From Botryosphaeria dothidea (Eukaryota > Ascomycota > Dothideomycetes > Botryosphaeriales > Botryosphaeriaceae), in contig WWBZ02000033.1 in NCBI GenBank assembly GCA_011503125.2, positions 2,232,001 through 2,296,000 on the forward strand: a DNA stretch of 64,000 bases, read 5' to 3'. The notes below the pieces were generated by a model, which saw only the letters and a list, made by a program, of their open reading frames with translations, did not search any database and was not told where the DNA came from. Within the stretch, counting starts at the first letter, position 1. The number at the start of each line of letters is the position of its first letter. The position numbers and the translations under genes are program-made. Positions 12,434 through 22,968 of the stretch are shown piece after piece.

Positions 12434-13200
12434 TCAGCCGATGGGCTTGAGCTTCTTCTTTTTCTTCTTCTCGCCGTCGGCAGTACCACCCTTCTTCTGG
12501 AAGTCACGCCACGAACCGATGCGCTGATCGCGCGTCTTCTCCCAGGCCTCGTCGTGCTCACGCTTGCGCTTGCGCTCGGCGATCTCGGCTTCCTCCTTCT
12601 TCTGCTGGCGACCTTCCTCGCGCATGGCGGCCTGCATCTGCTTGCGGCGGCGCAGCTCGTTGTCGATGAGCAACTCCTTGGTCTTGTTCCGCCACTTCTC
12701 TTCGAATTCCTCGGTCTTGAGCTCCTCCGAATCGACGGTCCACTTGTTCTCGCGCATGAGCAGCATGCGAGCGTCGGCGATGGCTTCGTCGAGGCGCTCG
12801 CGCTTCTTCTCGTCCATCAGCTCTTCCTGGGCCTTTTTTAAGCGATCGAAGGCATCAGGTGCGCGCGGGTTGGTCGTCTTATCGGGATGGATCAGCAGCG
12901 ACTTCGCACGGAAGATCTTCTTGATGTCGGATTCGGGAACACCGGGCTTGAGACCCAGGACGGAGTAGGAATCGAGTTTGAAGGCGTTGCAGATACCTGT
13001 TACGGGGGTGCGAGTGGTTACTACCGTAGCGCGTGAAGAGAAGGTGAGCATGGAGGGTACACACGATCAATCTCAGAGTCCTAGCCAGTGAAGTCAGCCT
13101 CTGAACAGTTCGCGTGAGCACTTCAAGAGTGTTGGCGGACCTTGTCGAATTCCTTGGCCTCCTTCTCGAGGAGATCGAGAGCCTCTTGTTCGTCAGCCAT
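12434..13200 (-). CDS. spf31: J-domain protein of the Spf31/DNAJC8 type
   Basis: Predicted spliceosome-associated DnaJ co-chaperone of 212 aa. Three exons: 13200-13141, 13080-13065 (only 16 nt) and 12996-12434. The N-terminus MADEQEALDLLEKEAKEFDK joins through DSEIDR to the J domain: NAFKLDSYSVLGLKPG, then IKKIFRAKSLLIHPDK, where HPD is the Hsp70-stimulating tripeptide, and DAFDRLKKAQEEL. The rest is a long charged coiled coil (EELKTEEFEEKWRNKTKELL onward) ending in a lysine-rich nuclear-type tail. A J domain near the N-terminus followed by a charged helix is the layout of human DNAJC8 and fission yeast Spf31. The first intron has an atypical GTCCGC donor, but the frame and the 16-nt exon fit exactly. 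It is divergent from DBP4. Confidence 0.88.
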
Positions 13201-13455
13201 GGTTGTAGGTGGATGGGCGAGTGCGCTATGAGCAGACGCGACGTGAGCGAAGATAGAGTGGTGGGTGTTGAAGGACTGGCGGCGGATGATGCTGGGGTGT
13301 GCGATAGGGCTGCGCCGCGGCCGCTATCGATCTGGGGCCGCCCCTGTCAAAATGCGATCCGTGCCCCAAAAGTTCTTGAGCGTCGCAGCATCGCAAACCC
13401 TCTCGACCAGCGACTCGACCGCACTCCGATACCTGCTCCCGCCAAATCTGCAGCC
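13201..13455. promoter_or_regulatory. Shared divergent promoter of the Spf31-type gene and DBP4
   Basis: Only 255 bp separate the two start codons on opposite strands, so both transcripts must start within this gap. I see no clear TATA box. It repeats the arrangement of RPA2 and DBP10 12 kb upstream. Confidence 0.55.
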
Positions 13456-16005
13456 ATGGCCGGCGCAATCACCGGTCGCACCAAGCCGACCAAGGTCAAG
13501 AAGCTACAGCGCGCGCAGAAGCGCAAGCGCAGCGATGTCGACGTCGAAAAGCTTCAGCAGGCCGTGGATGAGCTCGTGAGTTCCGTGCCTCCGCTGACGA
13601 CTGCTTGCACTGTCAATCCCTTCTAACGCCGAGCACTGTAGGATCCAAAGGGCCAGGAGCATAAGAGCTTCACCGACCTGCCGCTGTCCGAGCCAACCAA
13701 GGCAGGCCTAAAGTCCTGCCATTTCGCCGCCATGACCGACATCCAATCTCGTGCAATTCCGCTTGCCCTCAAGGGTGCCGACATCCTCGGAGCCGCGAAG
13801 ACCGGTAGCGGCAAGACCTTAGCCTTCGTTATTCCTGTGCTGGAGAATCTGTACCGCTCACAGTGTGTCGGTGCCGACGCTGGCCTCGGTGCTATGATCA
13901 TCTCCCCGACCCGCGAGCTCGCCATCCAGATTTTCGAAGTGCTCTACAACATCGGCAAGAAGGGACATCTGTTCGCTGCCGGTCTGATTATTGGCGGGAA
14001 AAGCTTACAGGAGGAGAGGGATGCGTTGGTGCGGATGAACATCGTGGTGTGCACTCCCGGCCGCATGTTGCAACACCTGTCTCAGACGGTGGGCTTTTTC
14101 GTGGACAGTGTGCAGATGCTAGTGCTGGATGAGGCCGATCGCATCTTGGACATGGGTTTCCAGCGGGATCTTGACGCCATTATCGATTACTTGCCCCAGC
14201 AAAGGCAGACGCTGCTTTTTTCCGCAACGCAGACCAAGAAGGTGTCCGACCTGGCAAGATTAAGTTTGAAGGACCCAGAGTATATTTCTGTCCACGAGAC
14301 TGCGGAGACGGCAACCCCGAAGTCACTGCAACAGAACTATGTGGTCACTCCTCTCTCTGAGAAATTGGATACCCTCTGGAGCTTCATTCAAGCCAGCAAG
14401 AAATCCAAGATTATTGTCTTCCTTTCCTCCGGGAAACAGGTTCGGTTCGTCTACGAAGGCTTCCGCCACATGCAGCCCGGTATTCCTCTACTCCATTTAC
14501 ACGGTCGCCAAAAGCAAACAGCCCGGTTAGATATTACTCAGAAGTTTTCGGCAGCGAAGCACTCCTGTCTCTTCGCCACGGATGTGGCTGCCCGCGGTCT
14601 GGACTTCCCTGCTGTGGATTGGGTCGTGCAGGTCGACTGCCCCGAGGACGCCGACACTTATATTCATCGCGTGGGTCGAACGGCTCGTTACGAGCGGGAC
14701 GGACGTGCTGTGCTCTTCTTGGACCCAAGTGAGGAGGAGGGCATGTTGAAGCGGCTGGAGGCAAAGAAGATTCCCATCGAGCGCATCAACGTGCGGTCGA
14801 AGAAGCAACAGAGCATCAAGAACCAGCTACAAAACATGTGCTTCAAAGACGCCCAGCTGAAGTACCTCGGACAGAAAGCTTTCATTTCTTATGTTAAGTC
14901 GGTACACGTTCAGAAAGATAAGGAGATCTTCCAACTCCAGAAACTGGGCCTAGAAGACTTCGCCGCAAGCCTGGGCCTGCCAGGTGCTCCACGCATCAAG
15001 TTCATGAAGGGAGACAATGCAAAGGAACTGAAAAACGCGCCTCGCCACGGCCTCTCGTCGTCTGAAGGCGAGGACAGCGAAGGTGAAGGCGAGAAGAAGT
15101 CAAAGAAGAAAGAAGTCCGCACCAAGTACGACCGCATGTTCGAACGCAAGAACCAGGACGTACTTTCCGAGCACTACACCAAGCTCGTTCAGGACGAGCT
15201 GTCCAACGATGACGACGAGAAGGACAACAAACCCGTCGCGGCCGACGAGTCCGACGACGACTTCATGGCCGTCAAGCGCCGCATCCCCGTCAAAGAAGGC
15301 GATGCAGACGAGACGGCTCTGGTCACAGACGCGCTGGACGCCGAAGGCAAGAAGATTGTTAAGATCGCCGGCGCGAAGGAGCCGTTGCTCATTGACAGCA
15401 AGCGCCGCGAGAAGGAGCTCAAGAGCAAGAAGAAGCTGCTGCGATACAAGGAGAAGGGTCACCGCGTCGTCTTCGACGAGGATGGCAAGCCGCACGAGCT
15501 GTACGAGATGGAGGACGAGGAGGCGTTCAAGGCCAGGGGCAGCGCCGAAGAACAACGGAGGCGGTTCGTCGAGGAGGAGAAGCAGAGGGTCGAGGAGGCG
15601 GATGCCATCGATCGGGAGTTGGCCAGGGAGAAGAGGCAGGCCAAGAAGATTAAGAGGAAGGAGAGAGAGAGGGCGGAGAGAGAGGGGCGTGATGTCGAGG
15701 AGAGTGATGAGGACGAGGAAGGCGGTGTCCCTATGGGCGGAGTAGATGGGGAAGCGTTCAATGATTTCAAGAACTTCCTCGCGGACACGGCGGGTGATAG
15801 AAGTGATGGTGAGGAGAGCGGAAGGGAAGAGGAGGAGAAACCAAGTAAAAAGAGGGCAAAGAAGTGGTTCGAGGACGAGAGTAGTGATGAAGATGATGGG
15901 AAAAAGAAGAGTAAGAAGGGAAAGAAGAAGGCGAAGAAGATGCAGGAGGAGCCGGAGACTCTGGAGGATCTGGAAGTATTGGCTGCGGGCGTTTTGGGAG
16001 AATAA
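13456..16005 (+). CDS. DBP4: DEAD-box ATP-dependent RNA helicase DBP4 (HCA4)
   Basis: Nucleolar helicase needed for early 18S rRNA processing and release of U14 snoRNA. Two exons, 13456-13575 and 13642-16005 (66-nt intron, donor GTGAGT), 827 aa. Exon 1 encodes a basic leader ([19 protein letters not shown]). Exon 2 has [19 protein letters not shown] and TDIQ (Q motif), [58 protein letters not shown] and [10 protein letters not shown]. The DBP4-type region after the core ([21 protein letters not shown], then GLPGAPRI) distinguishes it from other DEAD-box proteins. The acidic/lysine-rich C-terminal third is long and ends in [13 protein letters not shown], typical of this family. Identity is firm. 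Confidence 0.95.
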
Positions 16006-16473
16006 TGGAGGGCGTTTGGGTGATGGTAAAATGATATCAAAAAGTGTTTATGCTAGGCTTGCAAACGGCCATATCTTGTGGACACTCGAAGCAGTCACCA
16101 AGATGCAAATTTCATCAAGTTCTTTGAGAATATATATCGATGTAAGATGTCAAGCTATCTCTCAGCTGCACTGCACACATCGCTAGAACACACGGACGAG
16201 GTGGGCATCAGATCATCACGCCTGGCGTTTGATTCGCTGAAGTCACAAAGGTATCTCTGAACCACCAAATTCCCACCAACCTTGTGAGAGAGCTACGAAT
16301 CTGCTCTTGACCCTTTCAATATACGCCTTTTTAACGCCAGCCAAAATGCAATGGGTATTACCATGCGCCTATCGCATTGTCCCATGATCACCGCAGAGCA
16401 AACCAAAACTAGAACTCCTCAAAAGGAAAGAAAAAAAATCCCAATGCGTGAGCCCCGTTCCCCTGGGCCAAGC

Positions 16474-17103
16474 CTAGTCCCGTTCGCCTCCATCTTCAGC
16501 CCTTGATCCCACATCCCTCCTGGACAGGGGAGTCCAGTCCTTCTTCCACACCTCCTCCATCCGACGAAGGTACTGACTGTCCAGTTCTCCTCGTGAGGGA
16601 GCCGGCTTCCTGACGCTGACGGTCGGCAGGGTGCGCTTTGGCTTGCTGGCCGGCTGGTGAAAGGATTGGATTATGCCAGTCGGCTTCGCGGCAGGGGCCA
16701 GAGCACCACGCCACCTCTAGTCACTGACCAATTGAGGTTTGGGCCTGCGGAACGGCTGCGTGAGTCTTGCTCACTAGCAGGGGCGAGCTGCCGGCTGTGA
16801 GTGTGCGGCTAGAGGCAGAGCTAGAGCTGCTGCGACGTTCTTGCTCGGGGCAGGTTTCTGGGAGTTGACGAGCTTCTTGGTAGTGTCCTTCTGCTTGTTG
16901 ACCTTCTTGTATATGAAGGAGACAAACTCGCCACCATTCTTCATGTAGGTGACTTGCAGCATATCAGCACGAAACCAATGAGGATTATGGCCATATAGAA
17001 GCCAGGGAGGACGGAAACAGACCTGCTTGATGAACTCCAAGCCGTCGTATTGGACGGATGCAGTGTTCAAAGAGTTCATGGTCTTGGTACTGGAGGTGAC
17101 CAT
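16474..17103 (-). CDS. Small hypothetical gene, exon structure unresolved
   Basis: No family recognised. Two coding-looking pieces lie on the minus strand. The 5' piece starts MNSLNTASVQYDGLEFIKQ (ATG at 17103, or a second at 17079) and continues NGGEFVSFIYKKVNKQKD with an open frame to a stop at 16774. The 3' piece has frame RWRGALAPAAKPTGIIQ then QYLRRMEEVWKKDWTPLSRR and a stop at 16474. A good 58-nt intron candidate (GTGAGC to CTAG, about 16717-16774) joins the 3' piece in phase, but from a different frame of the 5' piece. An intervening intron or an error must therefore exist, and I could not settle it. The 5' piece may also hold an intron with a GTCTGT donor. It could be one spliced gene of about 150 aa, or spurious. 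Confidence 0.35.
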
Positions 17104-19064
17104 GTTGGATGAGAGTGGTTGATTTTGTAGGCATGAAGTGGGTATTGGTAGTCGTGTGTCAGTAGTTCATCGATACACGGCAAGTAATAGAGCGGGTCGT
17201 CGGGAATATAGAGGAAAAGTTTGGGTTGAGATACAGAGGTTTATATTTATGTACAAAGTGTGAGGCTGAGTCGCCGCCGTGACAACACTTTCACTTTTAC
17301 GACTTCGCTTAATGATAGTGAATTGACAAAAGGCTTTGCTATTGTGAATCTTATTGATATATGACTGTTAGGTGACGTGGGCTACTCTACCCAGGACCTT
17401 CAGCGCCCGCCAGCACGTCCAGGCTCCACAGATAGCACAAGCTGGAATGAATGAAGAATGAGAAGCGCTACAAAGGGACCACCTGCTAAGATCTAAATGT
17501 TCAGGCAATAGCCACTTGGGTTTGGTTTCCGTTTGGCACCTCATACGCGCCGCTTGGCTTTCACTGCCGTTGCATCACGCGGCCCCAGAGACCCAACTTC
17601 ACTGCACTTCATTGATCTCAACCAATTTAGTTCATATTTCTGCATCTCTCACATATTTCTCAGATCTATGTACGAGATGTTTCATGCATGTCTCTTCTTA
17701 TGTTGCTCATCTTTGCAGACTAAGAAAAACAACGCCATTGTTTCCGCGACAGTCTCATCCAGACTCTGACTCACGGGCTGACTACACATCACTTCTACCA
17801 CAAGACTCATAGCCGCTGGAACCGTTTCCAATCGTGCTCTTACTTTCGTCCTCCATGCCGAAAGTAGAACTGAAAGGAAGGCGAACGACCACCATCAGAA
17901 TCCTTTACCTGTCGCCGAGAAGTGGTTTCTAGCACACACTACAAGAGACACGATGGCAACAGGTTTTGACGCAAAAAGAAAAAATACCAGAGGGCTTGCG
18001 AAAGCGATTTTCGAAGCCACGTCCTCCAAGTGATGACCGCAAGCAAAAGGCAGAGTGAGGTGTGATCGCATATTCGCCGCTGCCCGAGAGGTCAACTATA
18101 CTTTGCGGGGGAAGCTGTACATTGTTTAGCGTTGACACGGGGCCGGGGGGGGGGGCTACATTCGTCAATTGCTTTAATAAAGGGTTTGCGGCTTACGTGC
18201 ACTTTTTAGAGTAGCTGTCGATCTTTCCAGGAAGCTAATCCGTGTCTCAGAGACTTCCGTGACACTGCTTCTACGGCCGGACCGTTAGATGAAGATTCCG
18301 AGTCCCTCTTCCCCGAGGCAATTTGGGAGATTCGCGAAGGTCTACCACCTGCCCAGGTGGGCGTTTTATCCTTGTTCCATTCTATCCGGTGAACTTCAGA
18401 TATTCCCCCCATGGGAATCGCAATTTCGCTCCCCTTCTTGCGACAAAAAAGCAACACGCACATAGCAGCGACGGCAGCCAAACCAAGTCAGATCGCCAAG
18501 CCCCGACGTTCCTGGAAGCAAGACGGCGCTTGATCAAAAAAGTCAAAAGAGCGACAGGCCCGGGTTGCTTGACCGTGCTCCAAAGCAGCGGAGACCCCCT
18601 TGTCACCCGTCGTGGATATGCCTGCCACGCGCCGGAGAAAGATGGTCCACCTACCAGGTTCGTGGGCGAGCTGTTCCTGAAAAGAATTGCAAAAGTACCC
18701 ACACCTCCATGTATGTGACGCAGAAACCCTGGGACAATGAATAGCATTGGCAGCTTGGCGGACCCACGAGCTTTTCCCTGCCGTAACGTCTTGGGTGAAG
18801 ACATGATTCGTGGGCATCTTTGTGTAGGAATATTTGTTCACGTTACTCTCTAGGCACAATATTCAGGCATCTGGAGTTCGAATGAGCGCAATTCATCTGG
18901 TATCTCATATCATCAAAGACAGAAAAATCGTAAGGAATACGGCACCTATCCGGCTGCATTCCCAACTTCCCCACATCTCTCTCAACTTCCCATTCCTCGC
19001 ATCAACCTTCTAGCGAACGCCAGCTCAGGAGGCATGCTCCCCTTTTTCAGAGCTCCCTGCCAAA
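17104..19064. other. Intergenic region, no gene seen
   Basis: Nothing coding could be supported. Open frames here are short and lack motifs. An 11-G run lies at 18145-18155. A 7-bp palindrome with a 2-bp spacer, CCACCTG-CC-CAGGTGG, lies at 18345-18360. The separate 468-bp stretch at 16006-16473, between DBP4 and the small minus-strand gene, also shows no feature and is presumably 3' flanking sequence of both. Confidence 0.45.
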
Positions 19065-21011
19065 TCAAACAATGTTCTCGTCCTTCACAACCGCACCCTT
19101 CTCGCCCGCGATGTGGCTGTCTGCGTGCACCAACTCGTTCGCGTCCAAGCCCTTGCTCTGCACGGCGGCCACCTTCTCCGCGAAGGCCGACTTCATGTGG
19201 GATGTCTTCCATGCCTTGACGCCCGGCTCGAAGACGGCGTCGATCTCCTCGAGCGTCTTGCCCGCCGTCTCTGGGAAGGCCAGGAACACGTGGATGGTCG
19301 AGCAGAAGCAGAAGACGCCGAAGATGATGTAGGTGCGCCACTGGATGTTTTCGAAGGCCGGGGGGACGAAGTAGGCGCTGTGAAGAAGAACTTGTTAGTC
19401 TTGTTTCCATTGAGGGGGAAGGGGTGTAACTTACAGCGCAAAGTTGAAGATCCAGTTGGTCGCAGCGGACAGACCGACACCCTTCGCACGCCACCTCAAC
19501 GGGAAGACCTCAGAGCAGTAGATCCAGGCAGCAGGCGCCCAAGTCAGACCGTAAATACCGACGAAGATGTACGAGCAAGCGATGATACCCTTGGCCGGGG
19601 CGCCGAGCACCTGCCACTTGATATTGCTGTTCTCGCCAACACCGTCGACGTGGTGTCCGTGCTCCGCCATGATACCCGCGACGGCGAAGTTGAGGGCCGA
19701 CATGAGGATGGCACCGTAGACGAGCAGCTGGCGACGGCCGACCTTCTCGATGAAGCACAGCGTGAATCCCGTGGTCACAAGGAAGATGACGTACTGAATG
19801 GCCGACGAGTACAGGTTGACGTTGCCTGTCAGGCCCGCCATGTTAAACACATAAACGATGTAGTACATCATCACGTTGCCGCCTAGGAGCTGCTGCCACA
19901 GCTGCACGAAGGTGCCAGCCACCGTGCGGCGCCACATCCTGGGACCAAAGAGACCGAGGACGGAGAGTTCCCTTGACTCGTTGGCGATACGGACGGCTTC
20001 GCGGACTGTGTGGGATCGAGAATTAGCCAAAGATCACTAATAAGGGGTGGGTGGTGATGGAACCCACCTTCAATATACTCAGCCTGTGCAACGGGATGCT
20101 GAGGATCGCCATTTCCATGAAGCAGCGCCAGCACATCCAAGCACTCCTCCCACCTGTCCTTGCTGGCCAACCAACGGGGGCTTTCCGGGAAGAAGAACAG
20201 CGCGCCGAGCAGGACGAAGGCGGGAATGCCCTGAAGACCCCAAGCGAGACGGAAAGAGGCCGGGCCTTCGATCTTCGAGCAGCCGTACGAGATGAGATAC
20301 ATGATCAGGATACCCCATTCGATGGCCCACTGCTGAATACCGACGACGCGTCCACGAATGCGACCAGGTGCCAGTTCTGCGAGATAGACAGGAACTTGAG
20401 AGGACATAATACCGACTGCGAAGACTGTTAGTGACTGGTATCTTCTTGTAACAGCAATGGCTGAACTAGCGGGAAACCTTACCAGTGAAACCGTTGATGA
20501 CACGACCGACGACCAGCTGAGTGACGTTCTGAGCGCTACATTGGATTGCCGAGCCGATGATCCAGATAATGGAGGCAACCTCCATGGCCCGCTTACGGCC
20601 GAGCTTGTCAGAGAGGAAGCCAGCACCGAGGGCACCGGCGAAGGAACCAGCGGACATGGAAGCTGTGATCTATGGTGGTCATGTCAGTGAGGAGCCTGAT
20701 AATGGTAATGGGGGTATCGATGTTACTCACACCACCCTGTAGGCCAGAACTCGGTCTGTTGAAGTAGGTGACATATTGATCGGTACCAATCCACGCGCTC
20801 ATGGAACTGGAAGAAGAAATTGTCAGATTTCGTGGCGACTTGACGGTTGTCTCGATGTGGAGATGGCGCACCTAATATCGAAGCCGAAGAGGGCACCTCC
20901 AATAGTACCAAAACCCGCGAGGGCTGGGAGATGTCGTTAGCAGCGCGCTCTGTGGGGAGGATTGGGCGTGAAGGCGATCGTACCATAGATATTTGACATA
21001 GGCTTCACCAT
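19065..21011 (-). CDS. MFS hexose transporter (high-affinity glucose transporter type)
   Basis: Plasma-membrane proton-sugar symporter of the major facilitator superfamily, 524 aa in seven exons: 21011-20984, 20923-20872, 20806-20731, 20669-20483, 20415-20068, 20005-19435 and 19377-19065. Introns are 57-67 nt. Family marks: GGALFGFDISSMSAW in helix 1, DKLGRKRAME, GRVINGFTVGIMSSQVPV (sugar transporter signature 2 with the following YLAELAP and GRIRGR), PESPRWLASKDR at the end of the first half, WQQLLGGNVMMYY in helix 7, EKVGRRQLLVYG, and PETAGKTLEEID after helix 12. The short cytosolic tail has no kinase-like or sensor extension, so it is a carrier rather than a glucose sensor. Substrate is inferred from the family; xylose or other hexoses remain possible. 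Confidence 0.9.
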
Positions 21012-22968
21012 GATGGGCGAGCGTTGACCGAGTTCACCTCTCAGTCAAAGGTCGAAGGGCGATGGGTGCAGGCAGGCTACTCTCCGACTGGCGACAGGAG
21101 AGAAGGTCGAGGTGAAGAAGGGCAGGATGCAGCTGCCCGGTGGAAGAAATATAACACAGCTCCAACCTACGCGCGCGACTTGACGACAACACTCGGGGTA
21201 GACGCTGTGGAGATCAGCGTGTGCATATATACCCCGGGGTGCAGAACCCCAGCCTACCGGGGTGGCTGGCGCCAAACACCGGGGATAGGTGAAATTAACC
21301 TCTGCAAGCGGTCAAGACCCCAGAAAAAAACACGATTAGAGGCAGAGCAGGACAGTTGCAAGTCGTGCTTTGCTCTGACATGCTGCCAACCGGCCGGGTC
21401 GCCCACCGGAGCGTGGCCCAAAAGCGTATAGCCTCGGGTTTGGATGCAGTGCCGAACAGGCAGCTCTGCGGTAAGGAAGCTTGCTTTACCTTGGCTGGCC
21501 GTAGCAGCACGGAGAACGCCTGGGGCGAGGTGACATCGCTCGGAGCGATCGCTCGTCGCACTTTACGAAGCTGGAGGCGGCTCTGCTTGGCCAGTGCCTG
21601 GAGAGGGCTTCGAGGGCGTGCAGAGGCGTGTGGACGAGGCGTTCAGTCGACCATGGCGCCGCGGTGGGCGCCGGTGGAGGTGACGACTTCTTGCAAGCCT
21701 CATGGGGCGGTACGTGCAAAGACAATTCGGCGGAAGCGAGCGAATGTGTGAGGATTCCCGCGGGCTGCGGTGGATTGGGCGTGTGCGCTGCCGGTGGCGG
21801 CGGGGGAGAAACGCGGGCGTGCGGGGTGCGCAGCAGGCAATGGCCTCCGATGCAGGCAGAAATGAGTCGCGCCTCAGCCCGCCCGCCCTTGCCATCCCTG
21901 CCCCCGCGCTTGCCAGACCAAGCAGGCAAAGAAGGAGGGAAAGTGCCTCATCACGTCCGAAGTGCCGTGTCACGAGATAATCTCTACCGGTGGACTGCTG
22001 CTGCTCCGTCCGGCTCGTCTTCCCGCCTGCTGTTCTGCCGCCCTGCCGCCCGCTCTGCCCAGCGCAATTCGTCCCTCCACACACGAGATGAGACGGCCGG
22101 GTCCAGAGCGTAAGCATCATGCCCGACAGTCTTCTTCCCGTCCACAATGACGTCGGAGAGCTGGAGCACCCGACTGCTACCCGGTCGTCATTTATCCGCC
22201 AATCGAGCCCTGTGGGGCTCCGCTCGTATGACCGACCGACCGACCGAGCGTCGGCCTGCCGTTGCGTGGGGACTGGGGTGTGGGAAACTGGGGCAAAGCG
22301 GGCCAGCGAAGGACGAGACTCGGGGAAAGCAGGAAGAGACAGACCACTGCCCTCCCGCTTTCTTTGCTTGCTTCTCAAGCTTTTTTTTTTCCTGACCTTC
22401 CCATCTGCCATGAGACAAAAACCCTGCTGCTTGGCGAGATCTGGCCGGCCTTTGCCCTGCAGCTCCCGTGACTGCAACGGCTTCCCAGTCGCCTGGTTCA
22501 CTTCCACCTGAGCACACACAGAAAACTTGTCCTATCCTGGTCCCATGTGTCTCATCACACCACTGCACGTCAACGCTATGCTGTACCATCTCAAAGTCTA
22601 TCCATACGTTGTAATCGTCCCGGCGGTCTCTGCGAAGAGCCCGCCCGCCTTTTCCTTCGCAAGAGCAGAGCCACGCATTTCCTAAATCATCCCGCACATT
22701 CGCTTGCTAATTAACCACAATCGCTCGCGCTCCCCCCACCTTCAACTCCACTGCTTCCCCAGCTCTCCAACTGCTGCAGAATCGAACTTTCAAACGGGGG
22801 TTGTTTCTTGAAATGGCTCCAGACACCGTATGCGAATCAAGGCAGAAATGAAGAGATCCAGCAAGAGGAACGAAGGCCAAACACGAACTGCGTACAGCTC
22901 GCTGCAAATGTATTACCAAAGGGACTCCTCCTATCGAAAAGTGCAAGGGACAATCGCCTCTAACCCAC
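21012..22968. other. Intergenic region between transporter promoter and PKC1 3' end
   Basis: No gene supported. The first few hundred bases are the promoter of the minus-strand transporter. The rest is GC-rich with overlapping open frames on both strands (longest 318 codons, minus strand, 21563-22519) that lack domains and look like compositional artefacts. GACC repeats occur near 22229, and a T-run lies near 22380-22390. The PKC1 3' untranslated region presumably lies below 22969. Confidence 0.45.

Noticed and set aside
21563..22519. 318-codon minus-strand open frame
   Set aside because: Composition-driven; plus-strand frames of similar length overlap it, and no homology is apparent.
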